Below, one piece after another: positions 27,228-35,590 of a stretch of 64,000 bases of DNA; positions within the stretch are counted from its first letter, which is position 1, and each line of letters starts with the position of its first letter. The DNA lies in contig NZ_KQ976354.1 in the NCBI RefSeq assembly GCF_000346485.2, positions 5,716,824 to 5,780,823 of the forward strand, read 5' to 3'. The notes under the pieces are model-generated. The model did not search any database, had not been told where the DNA came from, and saw only the letters and a program-made list of their open reading frames with translations. The translations under genes and the position numbers were made by a program. The DNA comes from Scytonema hofmannii PCC 7110. GTDB lineage: Bacteria > Cyanobacteriota > Cyanobacteriia > Cyanobacteriales > Nostocaceae.

Positions 27228-27318
27228 ATCACAGTATATCATTTTTGCCGTGAGGGGCAAGACCCCCTATTCAATTTAAATCTAAAAAAAATCTAAAGAA
27301 ATATCGAGTTGAATAAGC

Positions 27319-27373
27319 AAAAAAAAAGAGAGCCACTTGGGTAGCTCTCCAGATCATCAGGGTGCATCTACTT
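27319..27373 (-). ncRNA. Array small RNA, copy 3
   Basis: Same organisation as copy 2: -35 TTGCCC (complement of 27401-27406), spacer 16 bp, -10 TATACT (27379-27384), predicted start near 27373, terminator stem and T-run at 27319-27327. It differs in the terminator loop (TACCC in place of TGCCC). Promoter and downstream flank up to about 27430 are also duplicated with copy 2. Confidence 0.72.
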
Positions 27374-27537
27374 ATCATAGTATATCATTTTTGTGGTGAG
27401 GGGCAAGACCCCCTATTCAATTTAAATCTATTTTTTCTTAAGCTAATCCCGTAATTTTATAAATAAAACTTATGATTTCATCTCTATTATCCTCTTGCTA
27501 GAAAATAAATTACCAGTAAAATTGGTTTAGATATAAG

Positions 27538-27588
27538 AAAAAGAGAGCCACTTGGGTAGCTCTCCAGATCATCAGGGTGCATCTACTT
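27538..27588 (-). ncRNA. Array small RNA, copy 4
   Basis: Body and -10 TATACT (27594-27599) match the other copies and share the TACCC loop of copy 3. The T-run is shorter (five T) and the -35 region is different (TAAGAC-like), so its strength may differ. Confidence 0.68.
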
Positions 27589-27675
27589 ATCACAGTATAT
27601 CATTTTTGCACTGAGGGGTCTTACCCCTCATGTATCTTTTTATGAAGAAGCTGTAAAGAGGGAGTTAGTTAGTAG

Positions 27676-27709
27676 CCACTGGTCACTGGTCACTGGTCAC
27701 TGGTCACTG
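27676..27709. repeat. Heptameric tandem repeat, unit GGTCACT
   Basis: Four to five GGTCACT units lie at the end of gatB and overlap its last codons (gatB ends KLNSDQ), so the repeat forms part of the protein end. Confidence 0.8.
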
Positions 27710-29178
27710 TTAAGCTTCTTCTCAACCAATTCGTTGGTTAATTTTGGTTCCGCAAGTTTGTTGGTCTTTTTGAGAACTTGCCCGATGAAGAAACCTTTAA
27801 GGTTGGTGTTGCCTTTGCGATATTTCTCCAACTCTTTGGGATTGGCAGCCATAACTTCATCAATGATGGCTTCCAGTACGTTAGGATCGCTAATCAGTTC
27901 TTTCCCTTTGAACAATTCGTCAGGAGAACGACCATTGAGTAACTCTGGCAAATTCTCTTTGGCTATGGCATTGCTGATTTTGCCTGTTTCAATACGAGTG
28001 ATAAGATCAGCAAGATTTGCAGGTGTCAGGGCGATTTCAGTAATGCTGAGTTTGTTCTTGTTGAGATAGGCGGCGATATCTTGAGTAATCCAGTTAGCGG
28101 TTTGTTTGGCGCTTGCACCTGCTTTGAGCGTTGCTTCAAAAAATTCAGATACCGCATGTTCTTCTGTCAGCACTCGTGTATCGTAAGCAGAAAGTCCCAG
28201 TTCGCTTTCATAACGATGGCGCTTTTGTGCTGGTAGTTCGGGGAGTTGAGCACGCCAATTCTCCAATTGCTCTGGAGTAACTTCAATGGGAGCTAAATCG
28301 GGTTCGGGGAAGTAGCGGTAGTCGCTAGAACCTTCCTTAACCCGCATACTAATTGTGCGTTGACTGCCCTCTTCCCACAAGCGAGTTTCTTGGATAATAC
28401 GCTCTCCTGCTTCTACGGCTGCAATTTGCCGTTCAATTTCGTATTCGATCGCCCGTTGAATAGCGTTGAAGGAGTTCATGTTTTTAATTTCTACCTTTGT
28501 GCCAAATTCCTTTTGTCCAAAGGGACGCACTGAGATATTGACATCGCAACGTAGAGAACCTTCTTGCATATTGCCATCACTGACGCCAAGGTAGCGTAAA
28601 ATTCGGCGTAACTCTTGGGCATATTCAGCAGCTTCTTGTCCGGAACGCAAATCGGGTTCGGAAACAATCTCCACTAACGGTACACCCGCACGGTTGTAAT
28701 CGACTAAAGAATAAGTGGAACCTGAAAGGCGATCGCTTCCTGCGTGGACTAATTTACCTGCATCTTCTTCCATATGCAAGCGCGTAATACCAATTCGCTT
28801 GCGGGTGGGGTTACCATCCTTATCAACAAGCTCAATTTCCAACCAACCGTGTTCGGCTATGGGAAGGTCGTACTGAGAAATTTGGTAATTTTTAGGTAGA
28901 TCGGGATAAAAATACTGTTTGCGATCGAATTTACTGTATTTAGCAATTTGGCAATTGAGTGCTAAACCAGCTTTGACAGCATATTCTAGTACTTTTTCAT
29001 TAAGGACTGGCAAAACTCCAGGCAAACCCATGCAAACTGGGTCAATGTTACTATTGGGATCAGCACCAAACGCTGTAGAACTCGTGGAGAAGATCTTGGT
29101 TTCAGTGCTGAGTTGACAATGGGTTTCCAGACCAATTATTGCCTCGTACTCAGTTTTGACTGGAGCAGAAGAAGTCAT
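27697..29178 (-). CDS. gatB: Aspartyl/glutamyl-tRNA amidotransferase subunit B
   Basis: GatB is the kinase/amidation subunit of GatCAB, which converts Glu-tRNA(Gln), and sometimes Asp-tRNA(Asn), to the correct amide form. The 493 residues begin with YEAIIGLETHCQLSTETKIF and contain PVCMGLPGVLPVLN, KYFYPDLPKNYQISQYD-like and YFPEPDLAPIEV family blocks. The Yqey-like tail domain occupies about 350-480 with NPKELEKYRKGNTNLKGFFI and GQVLK. Length and motifs are normal. The last codons come from a heptameric repeat, which is a minor recent change. Confidence 0.96.
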   Translation of the reverse strand: MTSSAPVKTEYEAIIGLETHCQLSTETKIFSTSSTAFGADPNSNIDPVCMGLPGVLPVLNEKVLEYAVKAGLALNCQIAKYSKFDRKQYFYPDLPKNYQISQYDLPIAEHGWLEIELVDKDGNPTRKRIGITRLHMEEDAGKLVHAGSDRLSGSTYSLVDYNRAGVPLVEIVSEPDLRSGQEAAEYAQELRRILRYLGVSDGNMQEGSLRCDVNISVRPFGQKEFGTKVEIKNMNSFNAIQRAIEYEIERQIAAVEAGERIIQETRLWEEGSQRTISMRVKEGSSDYRYFPEPDLAPIEVTPEQLENWRAQLPELPAQKRHRYESELGLSAYDTRVLTEEHAVSEFFEATLKAGASAKQTANWITQDIAAYLNKNKLSITEIALTPANLADLITRIETGKISNAIAKENLPELLNGRSPDELFKGKELISDPNVLEAIIDEVMAANPKELEKYRKGNTNLKGFFIGQVLKKTNKLAEPKLTNELVEKKLNSDQ

Positions 29179-29241
29179 AAAATTGCGAATTCTCGTTTTA
29201 TTTAATCAATCTTTAAGGTCATTGTAGCGGAAGGGTAGGGG

Positions 29242-29277
29242 GCAGTGACCAGTGACCAGTGACCAGTGACCAGTGAC
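29242..29277. repeat. Heptameric tandem repeat, unit CAGTGAC
   Basis: Five CAGTGAC units between gatB and the flavin-binding gene. Confidence 0.85.
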
Positions 29278-29285
29278 AAATGCCC

Positions 29286-29786
29286 TCATATCCTGTTTTC
29301 ACCTGTAATATGTTTTAGAGTGGCAAAGCCATTTGGGTCTACTTCATAGGCAGCACCAAAACCAATAACGAAGCGTCCCGTGTTTGGTGTTAGCTTGAAA
29401 ATACGAAAATCTGGCAACTCCCGCAACATTTGAATAATATCGCCAAAACGTGCTTCAAAGCGATCGACGATTTGCTGCCAAGAATCGGTATCTCGTTCTA
29501 TTAAGGTCGCTGTACAGTCAAAGATAAGACGGCGGCGGGCAAAGATTTGTTTAGTTTGTGACTCATCTTCAATAAATAACACGCTTACTGTGGGTACTGC
29601 GTGTAAATTTTGAGTGTGGGTAGCAAGACCGCTTACGTATATGTAAATATTTTTGTTTTCATCAAAGACAAACGGAGCGTAGCTAGCATTGGGTATGCCA
29701 TCTGTGCTGACAGTGGCGATCGCAACACTGAGAAATTGGTCTGTGAAGCCTTGGTATGCAGTAAGGGCAGTTTCAAATTGTGACAT
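29286..29786 (-). CDS. Pyridoxamine 5'-phosphate oxidase-like (HugZ-type) protein
   Basis: A 166-residue split-barrel protein. The start MSQFETALTAYQGF at 29786 is taken. The fold signature is SVAIATVSTDGIPNASYAPF, VSVLFIEDESQTKQIFARRR and FRIFKLTPNTGRFVIGFGAA. The last resembles the heme/flavin-binding end of HugZ family proteins, whose members degrade or bind heme. Substrate here is undetermined. Confidence 0.78.
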   Translation of the reverse strand: MSQFETALTAYQGFTDQFLSVAIATVSTDGIPNASYAPFVFDENKNIYIYVSGLATHTQNLHAVPTVSVLFIEDESQTKQIFARRRLIFDCTATLIERDTDSWQQIVDRFEARFGDIIQMLRELPDFRIFKLTPNTGRFVIGFGAAYEVDPNGFATLKHITGENRI

Positions 29787-29853
29787 GAACAATGAATGAA
29801 GAAGTTTCGCTTAAAAGTATGCCAGGTTAGAGGGTTCCCTAGCATACTCTTAA

Positions 29854-30315
29854 TTAAAAGCGGTTGCGCGATCGCCCGCTTGCCATAGAGCGTTCCTGTT
29901 CTCTGAGTGTTACAGCATCAGGTGCTTTGAATCCAAAGTAAGCAGCGATTAATGCTGTGACTGCATGAAGCCAAACGTTGTGACCAAATACCGGAATTAT
30001 GCCGAATACTGTATTGAGAACTGGTAACAATCCCATGATTGCCAGCACTCCATAAAAAACTGCTAAACCGCGTGCATAACTCCGCGATCTAATATAGCGA
30101 CGGTAGGAAATGAGTCCCCAAACACCCACAGCTATATGTACAATGTTATGGATAACATTGATAGCAAATAATTCCAGTAAGTAACCATATCCGGTCTTAA
30201 TCAAAACTTCAGGTCCACCAGTACCCGGTGTTGCAACCATACCTGGTATGAAGCCAAAGAGACCTAGCAATACATACACTATGCCGGAAATTAGGGCAAA
30301 GTAGCGTACTCCCAT
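29854..30315 (-). CDS. DUF4383 membrane protein
   Basis: A 153-residue protein with four hydrophobic helices. The order VRYFALISGIVYVLLGLFGF, FAINVIHNIVHIAVGVWGL, GLAVFYGVLAIMGLL and LHAVTALIAAYFGF matches DUF4383. The HNIVH motif in helix 2 is conserved in the family. Function unknown. Confidence 0.8.
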   Translation of the reverse strand: MGVRYFALISGIVYVLLGLFGFIPGMVATPGTGGPEVLIKTGYGYLLELFAINVIHNIVHIAVGVWGLISYRRYIRSRSYARGLAVFYGVLAIMGLLPVLNTVFGIIPVFGHNVWLHAVTALIAAYFGFKAPDAVTLREQERSMASGRSRNRF

Positions 30316-30627
30316 AACAATACTCCATGTTTATTTAGATTTTGGGAAACCAGAGGAATTATCGATCCCTGCATTAACTCACTCTGCTTATGACAATAAA
30401 CATCTCCTGAAATTATTTGTCATTGTATACAATATTTGTAAACACGCGCCATGGCTCGTTTCTACGGTCATTGCGTACAATTTTTACAAAGACTAGCCAT
30501 GCTTAGTCTCTACATTGTTTTTCGGAGATATCTAATAGTTTCTTTACCCTTAATTTATTTCCAACCTAGGAAGGAATTCAACTACCAAAAGTGAGAATTA
30601 TTCAGTACACTTCTCAACAGTTAGAGC

Positions 30628-30680
30628 AGGTCACTGGTCACTGGTTACTGGTCACTGATTACTGGTCACTGGTCACTGAC
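30628..30680. repeat. Heptameric tandem repeat, unit GGTCACT
   Basis: Degenerate GGTCACT/GGTTACT units that extend into the last codons of the Rieske gene. Confidence 0.75.
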
Positions 30681-31643
30681 CATTGGAAAATTGTCAAAAT
30701 TTCGTCGCACCCAATCCATACCGACTTCGTTGTTGAGTTTGATATGCTGTACTGTATTGGTATAGAGTTTGCCCAAAATATCAGCGTCTTGCTCGATAAC
30801 AATATCAATTAGCCTGAGGAGATTTTTTTTAAGCAGATGGGCTAGGGGAGAATGTGCTTTCATGAACATCAAAACTCCAACACGGGAACGCTCTGCTGAT
30901 TCTGGAATATAAAAATGACATTCTTTAAGACTGAAAAGCGAACTCTCACCGTGCATGATTCCCAAGCATGGAAAGTAGTTTTCTAAATGAGCTTCAAGTA
31001 CTTTTGGCAATAACACAAGGGCTGGGTTCTTCAAGATGTCGCGGAGTTTGGGTTTGGTTCTCGGTTGAGCGATATAAGCATGGGAGTGAAATCCGTTATC
31101 GATAAACTGTTTGAGTTGGACTTCTTCAATCTCAAATAACTGCCGATGAGTACCATTTTGATGATTGTAGTCATGCATATTTAACAGCAGATTGAGAAAA
31201 TCCGTCTTGATACTGCGATCGCCTGTCAAACCAATAAATTCATACTCTGCTGCAATTTCATTCATAATTTTTGGGATGGGAATTTTTGGCTCACATCCAC
31301 CGTATGACCAAATAAAGTCACCCTGAACAATTAACTCTAATGGCTTTATTAAAGATTTGGTGGGCTTGTTGGAACCGGGTAAAACCGTGCAACCAGTGCC
31401 ATCAAATTCCAGCGCATGAAATGGGCAAGCTACCGTACTGCTACCATCAGGTTTAGTGACACACCAACCTTCTGATAGCATTGCACCCATGTGGGGACAG
31501 GCATTCGGCAAGCAGTTAATTTTTTTGGTACTGTCTTGCCAAAGAACGTAATCGTTACCGCACAGCGAAACTTTTACAGGCTTGTTTGGCTTGAGCATAG
31601 AGCGATGTCCCAAAAGCCACGGTGCGCCTTGTAGTATTTTCAT
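30666..31643 (-). CDS. Rieske-type non-heme iron oxygenase
   Basis: A 325-residue oxygenase. The N-terminal Rieske domain binds the 2Fe-2S cluster through NACPHMGAM (Cys, His) and VACPFHALEF (Cys, His). The mononuclear iron motif follows in LNMHDYNHQNGTHR with Asp and two His. The domain order and length fit oxygenases acting on aromatic, chlorophyll-derived or related substrates. No ferredoxin or reductase partner is encoded next to it. A divergent TetR gene and a palindromic operator (31658-31681) suggest substrate-responsive control. The last residues (NFDNFPMVSDQ) come from a CAGTGAC repeat. Confidence 0.84.
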   Translation of the reverse strand: MKILQGAPWLLGHRSMLKPNKPVKVSLCGNDYVLWQDSTKKINCLPNACPHMGAMLSEGWCVTKPDGSSTVACPFHALEFDGTGCTVLPGSNKPTKSLIKPLELIVQGDFIWSYGGCEPKIPIPKIMNEIAAEYEFIGLTGDRSIKTDFLNLLLNMHDYNHQNGTHRQLFEIEEVQLKQFIDNGFHSHAYIAQPRTKPKLRDILKNPALVLLPKVLEAHLENYFPCLGIMHGESSLFSLKECHFYIPESAERSRVGVLMFMKAHSPLAHLLKKNLLRLIDIVIEQDADILGKLYTNTVQHIKLNNEVGMDWVRRNFDNFPMVSDQ

Positions 31644-31657
31644 ACAATTTATTACAT

Positions 31658-31681
31658 GACTAACTAATTTTTTAGTTAGTC
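31658..31681. promoter_or_regulatory. TetR-type operator palindrome
   Basis: GACTAACTAA, a TTTT spacer and TTAGTTAGTC form a perfect 10-bp inverted repeat in the divergent region between the Rieske gene (start 31643) and the TetR gene (start 31751). It is the obvious binding site for the adjacent TetR, which could repress both genes. Confidence 0.8.
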
Positions 31682-31750
31682 TAATAGGTTATAGTGAAGA
31701 CCGTCAAGGACAAATTTATGATGGTGAAAGAAAACCAAGTGTGAGCAGTC

Positions 31751-32395
31751 ATGGTTCAGTTGCGAAAAATAAAGAATCGCCCCGTGCGCGATGCAGAAGT
31801 TACTCAACAGCAAATTCTGGATGCAGCAGAACTGGAGTTTGCACGCCACGGGTTGTATGGAGCACGTTTAAGCGCGATCGCTAAAGCTGCGGGTGTGACG
31901 ACTGCTATGATTCACTACTATTTTGAGAGTAAAGAAGGTTTGTATAAAGCAGTGTTACAGCGTCCGGCGGCTGAACTGGCAACAGAATTTGCTTTACTTA
32001 ACTTAGATGAGCTTTCACCAACGGAAGCCTTGGGGAAAATGATCGGAGTTGCGATCGCCTATGAAGCCAAACATCCCCATCGGCAAATGCTGTGGTTTCA
32101 GGAAGCCAGCCAAAATCGTGGAGAATACATTAAACTGAGTCAACAGAACATGGCTGAAGTTCATTCTTATTTGTTCAAAGTTTTAGAGCGTGGTATTAGA
32201 GATGGGAGTTTTCGAGAAGTAGATCCTGCGCTGACTGGGCTTCACATCATTTCGATTTGCATTTTCTATTTCATAGCTCATGAGAATTGGAAGCATCTGA
32301 CACCAGAGGTCGATCGCCTCAGTCCAGAGATGGTAGAAAAGCATACCAAAGCAGCGATCGAACTTATTTTGGCTGGTGTGAAGAAAATACCATGA
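31751..32395 (+). CDS. TetR family transcriptional regulator
   Basis: A 214-residue regulator. The N-terminal DNA-binding domain is QQQILDAAELEFARHGLYGA, RLSAIAKAAGVTTAMIHYYF and ESKEGLYKAVL, the standard TetR helix-turn-helix. The C-terminal ligand domain is alpha-helical. It is divergent from the Rieske gene and close to the palindrome at 31658-31681, so autoregulation and control of the oxygenase are likely. Confidence 0.9.
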   Translation: MVQLRKIKNRPVRDAEVTQQQILDAAELEFARHGLYGARLSAIAKAAGVTTAMIHYYFESKEGLYKAVLQRPAAELATEFALLNLDELSPTEALGKMIGVAIAYEAKHPHRQMLWFQEASQNRGEYIKLSQQNMAEVHSYLFKVLERGIRDGSFREVDPALTGLHIISICIFYFIAHENWKHLTPEVDRLSPEMVEKHTKAAIELILAGVKKIP

Positions 32396-32413
32396 ACAAA
32401 ATGCGTTTAAAAA

Positions 32414-32437
32414 AACCCTCGAATTGATTCGAGGGTT
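32414..32437. terminator. Rho-independent terminator
   Basis: AACCCTCGAA, a TTGA loop and TTCGAGGGTT form a 10-bp perfect stem just after the tetR stop. On the minus strand the stem is followed by a run of seven T, so it also ends leftward transcripts such as the zinc-ribbon gene at 32671. Confidence 0.85.
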
Positions 32438-32670
32438 CATGAGGAGCAATTGGAAATCTGTATTGTTTATCGAGCTACCCAATTATTGATTTCTACCAAA
32501 GCAATAATTGGTATTTCAAAAAAATTGAAAATTTTACGTTTTAATAAGTTGAACATGGGGCATGAGACCTAAAAAAAGAATTATTTTGATTCTTTTGTTT
32601 TGCCGAAACTGGGTGCGATATGGCTGTACTCCGTTAAGCCTCCGGCTTATCGCTATCTTGAAAATAGGGG

Positions 32671-32892
32671 TCAGGAGAGAACCATTGCCCATTGCCCGTT
32701 CCTTGTTCCTTGCCCACTTTCCATTCTCATGGGTAATTTTCTGACAACAGACTCAGAGACTTGACACGCTAATATACATTTTTGACCACTTATGGCTGGC
32801 ATATCTTGCCAGCAACTACGACAAAACCAGTGAATTTCGTTACTACGAATATGTCGTAAAAGTTGGTCAGAGCAGCAAGGACAGTAATTCAT
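32671..32892 (-). CDS. Small zinc-ribbon protein
   Basis: A 73-residue protein that opens with MNYCPCCSDQLLRHIRSNEI and then HWFCRSCWQDMP, giving two CxxC pairs about 20 residues apart, a zinc ribbon. Such short proteins are common in cyanobacteria with no known role. The C-terminal half contains PRMESGQGTRNGQWAMV-like low-complexity sequence derived from a dispersed repeat, so the functional part is probably the first 35 residues. Confidence 0.6.
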   Translation of the reverse strand: MNYCPCCSDQLLRHIRSNEIHWFCRSCWQDMPAISGQKCILACQVSESVVRKLPMRMESGQGTRNGQWAMVLS

Positions 32893-33170
32893 AGTTTATT
32901 AAGGTTCTAATATTAAATGTTTTTGTTTGAATTCTTGAATTGCCTGTCCGCAAATCTATAAGAGATGGCGAACAAACTTTTCAAGTTTTAAACATAAATT
33001 GCAAATGTGAGGATCTTGTGAGGAAACTCTAACATTGATAAAAAACTATGGAGGATCAAGGCAAAAAAATGAAGTTCTGGCTCCTTCAGCATTTCTCAAA
33101 TTTTATTAACCTTACCTGAAAGTCAAAGGAGAACTCTGCTGAAGGCGCTTTGCACCCGATCTCCATAACC
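32893..33170. other. Gene-free interval
   Basis: A+T-rich intergenic DNA with no ORF, hairpin or repeat that I could support; the next 94 bp hold a MITE-like palindrome. Confidence 0.4.
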
Positions 33171-33264
33171 TAATACGGTTCAGTTAAGGGTCGCGAGGGG
33201 AGCACCAAACCCGGTATCTTGGAGATACCGGGTTTCTAAATAACTGCTTAACTGAACTGTATTG
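33171..33264. repeat. MITE-like palindromic element (about 95 bp)
   Basis: Terminal inverted repeats AATACGGTTCAGTTAAG (33172-33188) and CTTAACTGAACTGTATT (33247-33263), with an internal perfect hairpin ACCCGGTATC/GATACCGGGT. It has the shape of a non-autonomous miniature element or a transcribed hairpin. A dinucleotide TA next to the left end may be a target duplication remnant. Confidence 0.65.
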
Positions 33265-33409
33265 CTCCATAACCTTGTTTGGGAACGCTTTTATCAATGG
33301 CGAATGATTATACTGGCTTTAACTAGAAATCAAGGCTTTTAATAAATTTTGTCATAAAATTTATCAAAACATCTATAATGCAAGAGCTACTTTTACCACT
33401 TTTAACAAC

Positions 33410-34474
33410 CTATGGGGTGGGGCGTTCAGAAATCTTCTTGGCAGCAGATTGTACTTTAGTTACGACTTCATGCGGTAGAGGAACATATCCTAGTTCTGCA
33501 CTATATTTCTGACCTTTAGTTAACGCCCAGTCAACAAACTTCTTGATGACTTGAGCTTTTTGAGGGTCTTGATATTTTTGATAACTGAGAAGCCAAGTGT
33601 AAGTAACAATTGGATAAGACCGAGGATCTGCTGGATCGGTGATGAAAGCAATTAAATTCTTGGAGGGTAATTCTATTTTTTCTAAAGTTTTAGCAGCTGA
33701 GTCTAATGTTGGCATTACATAACGACCTGCTTTATTTTCTAAAGCAGCTACAGATAAATTATTTTGCATGGCATAGGAATATTCTACATACCCAATTGTT
33801 CCTGTAAGTTGTTGGATGTGAGCGGTGACACCTTCATTACCTTTAGCGCCAATACCGATTGGCCAAGCTATAGCTTTACCAGCCCCTACTTTGTTTTTCC
33901 ATTCCGGACTGATAGCATTTAGATGTTGCGTAAACACACTTGTGGTTCCGCTACCATCAGAGCGATGTACAACTAAGATTGGTAGATTAGGCAACTTAAC
34001 TCCCGAATTAACTGTAGCGATTCTCGGGTCATTCCAAGTTTTGATTTTGCCTAGAAAGATATCTGTATAAACTGCACGTGGTAGTTTTAGACCTGTTGCC
34101 ACATTAGATAAGTTATAGACTACCACTATAGCACCAGCAGTCATTGGTAGAGCGATCACACCCCGTTTAACTTTAGCAGCTTGTTCGTCTGTAATTGCCA
34201 CATCACTGGCTGCAAAGTCCACAGTACCGTGAATAAACTGTGTGACTCCGGTACCACTGCCAATGGATTGATAGTTGATTTTCACATTCGGATGTTGCTG
34301 GTTGTACATGGAAAACCATCCCTGATACAAAGGCGCGGGAAAAGTTGCGCCTGCACCAGTCAAGGACACATTGGTACTGTTTTTACCATCGCTAGTACAG
34401 GAAGCAAGACTTAAGGAGACTGCAATTAAGGATAGAAGACAAAACTGTCCTAGAGATCGAAGTTGAGTAGACAT
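33410..34474 (-). CDS. pstS: Phosphate ABC transporter substrate-binding lipoprotein
   Basis: A 354-residue periplasmic phosphate-binding protein. The N-terminus has a lipobox LSLASC near residue 25. The PstS signatures are LTGAGATFPAPLYQGWFSMY, INYQSIGSGTGVTQFIHGTV, DFAASDVAITDEQ and HRSDGSGTTSVFTQHLN, covering phosphate-binding Ser, Asp, Arg and Thr. The start MSTQLRSLGQ at 34474 yields a normal lipoprotein signal; the ORF begins earlier at 34552 but without such a signal. No pstCAB genes are nearby, so this is a solitary binding protein. Confidence 0.92.
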   Translation of the reverse strand: MSTQLRSLGQFCLLSLIAVSLSLASCTSDGKNSTNVSLTGAGATFPAPLYQGWFSMYNQQHPNVKINYQSIGSGTGVTQFIHGTVDFAASDVAITDEQAAKVKRGVIALPMTAGAIVVVYNLSNVATGLKLPRAVYTDIFLGKIKTWNDPRIATVNSGVKLPNLPILVVHRSDGSGTTSVFTQHLNAISPEWKNKVGAGKAIAWPIGIGAKGNEGVTAHIQQLTGTIGYVEYSYAMQNNLSVAALENKAGRYVMPTLDSAAKTLEKIELPSKNLIAFITDPADPRSYPIVTYTWLLSYQKYQDPQKAQVIKKFVDWALTKGQKYSAELGYVPLPHEVVTKVQSAAKKISERPTP

Positions 34475-34759
34475 AGCACTATTAAGTTCCAATGTGTCGT
34501 TATTACTGCATAAAATTGACTGTTTACTGATAATCATCCCTCCATACCACAATTCCCTCTGTCGATAAAATTTTATAAGGTTGGGTGTTCTTGGTGAACA
34601 GTTCTTGGTACCTTTGGATGGAAGAGAATTACCAGTTACTCAGCAAAAATTTATTCTGTTTGTTGATAAGCTTATATTAGCTGCTTATTATCTAGTTGCT
34701 TGAGGACGAAGTTGCAGTTAAGCTAGAGCTAAGATTCTTTAGTGGGCAATCCCAAGTTT
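34475..34759. other. Upstream region of pstS
   Basis: No gene is supported in this 285-bp stretch. It should contain the pstS promoter. I could not find a convincing tandem Pho-box array. Confidence 0.35.
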
Positions 34760-34921
34760 TTAACATATGACCAGTAACCAAGGTGTAGGGTGGGTGTATT
34801 CCACGGCTTCTACTCCTTCCAAGCGATTGACAACTTTTTTCACTCTAGTTGCAGATAGTTTTGGTTCTACTGGCGTGTCAGCCTTTTGCAGTGCTTCAGT
34901 GAGTTGCAAAACCTCATTCAA
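34760..34921 (-). CDS. Small ORF of unknown function, TTG start
   Basis: A 53-residue reading frame, NEVLQLTEALQKADTPVEPK then LSATRVKKVVNRLEGVEAVE, ending YTHPTPWLLVIC. It lies right after the 63-residue ORF at 34948-35139 and in the same direction. The frame is open back to that gene's stop but has no ATG, only a TTG. It may be a real short partner gene or the second half of one protein split by a frameshift. The sequence looks protein-like (charged amphipathic helix), but I do not recognise the family. Confidence 0.35.
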   Translation of the reverse strand: MNEVLQLTEALQKADTPVEPKLSATRVKKVVNRLEGVEAVEYTHPTPWLLVIC

Positions 34922-34947
34922 GTTTACCTTATCTCGGTTGGCAAATT

Positions 34948-35139
34948 TTAGCCCAATTTATAAAAGCGGTGATACTGAACACAGTTGTTAGCAATTGAGA
35001 ACTGGTGTCCATCTTCATTGAGGAAATAGTAACGCTCACCTTTGACCCCTGCAAAATTCACCACCAATTTGTAGCCATTGAGAAACTCAACTTCATAAAT
35101 TTTGCCAAGCTTGAGTTCATTTGCTTCTACCTGTTCCAT
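34948..35139 (-). CDS. Small SH3-like hypothetical protein
   Basis: A 63-residue ORF from the ATG at 35139: MEQVEANELKLGKIYEVEFL, then NGYKLVVNFAGVKGERYYFL and NEDGHQFSIANNCVQYHRF. The alternation of beta-strand-like hydrophobics suggests a small barrel. A GGGGGTT segment is present upstream, though the spacing is poor. Its function is unknown. Confidence 0.5.
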   Translation of the reverse strand: MEQVEANELKLGKIYEVEFLNGYKLVVNFAGVKGERYYFLNEDGHQFSIANNCVQYHRFYKLG

Positions 35140-35149
35140 ATGATAACAA

Positions 35150-35190
35150 CCCCCAGTTCCTCGCACAATTTAGGTCCTGGGGGATTTTTA
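35150..35190 (+). terminator. Hairpin with T-run
   Basis: CCCCCAG (35150-35156) pairs with CTGGGGG (35177-35183), followed on the plus strand by ATTTTTA. It reads as a rightward terminator; seen from the leftward gene at 34948 it is in the 5' leader. Confidence 0.55.
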
Positions 35191-35393
35191 CTCAAATTTT
35201 TATTTTGCTTTTTACGACATTGTACTATCATACCAAACCATAACTTGAAAAAATATCAAGATATAGCAATTATATAGCTATCCCATTTAATTTACGAACA
35301 CTAGGCTCCTACAGAGAGCCAATTTCAACTGGTTTCAGTTTGGATTGCTATATAAAAAAGTTAACTGGCTTGAGAGAGCGATGCCGATTGCTC

Positions 35394-35558
35394 TTAACCA
35401 GTCTGTCCGTTTGCTTGTCTGCTAATAGCTTGCAGATTTGGTTTATTTAAACTAATTGTTACAACTCTATTTTTTTCTTCTTCAGGTTTAGGAAGTGTCA
35501 GACACAGTAAGCCGTTGTTATATTCAGGCAAACAATTTGTTCCTAAAGCAACTGGATG
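35394..35558 (-). pseudogene. Hsp20 (small heat-shock protein) C-terminal remnant
   Basis: Reading leftward in one frame: HPVALGTNCLPEYNNGLLCL, then TLPKPEEEKNRVVTISLNKP, ending SRQANGQTG and a stop. This is the end of the alpha-crystallin domain of Hsp20 (the NGLLxLTLPK and EEEKNRVV pattern) and its C-terminal tail. Upstream of the HPVAL position no alpha-crystallin sequence or start codon follows, so the gene is truncated. Confidence 0.7.
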
Positions 35559-35590
35559 AGTTTTTGTTTTGAGTTTAATGTATATCTATT

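Noticed and set aside
26911..27599. Firm naming of the sRNA array as NsiR1
   Set aside because: I could not compare sequences; expected hetF linkage is absent, so only resemblance is stated.
34553..34760. Pho-box tandem repeats upstream of pstS
   Set aside because: Only scattered CTTAAC-like words, without the regular 11-bp spacing required.
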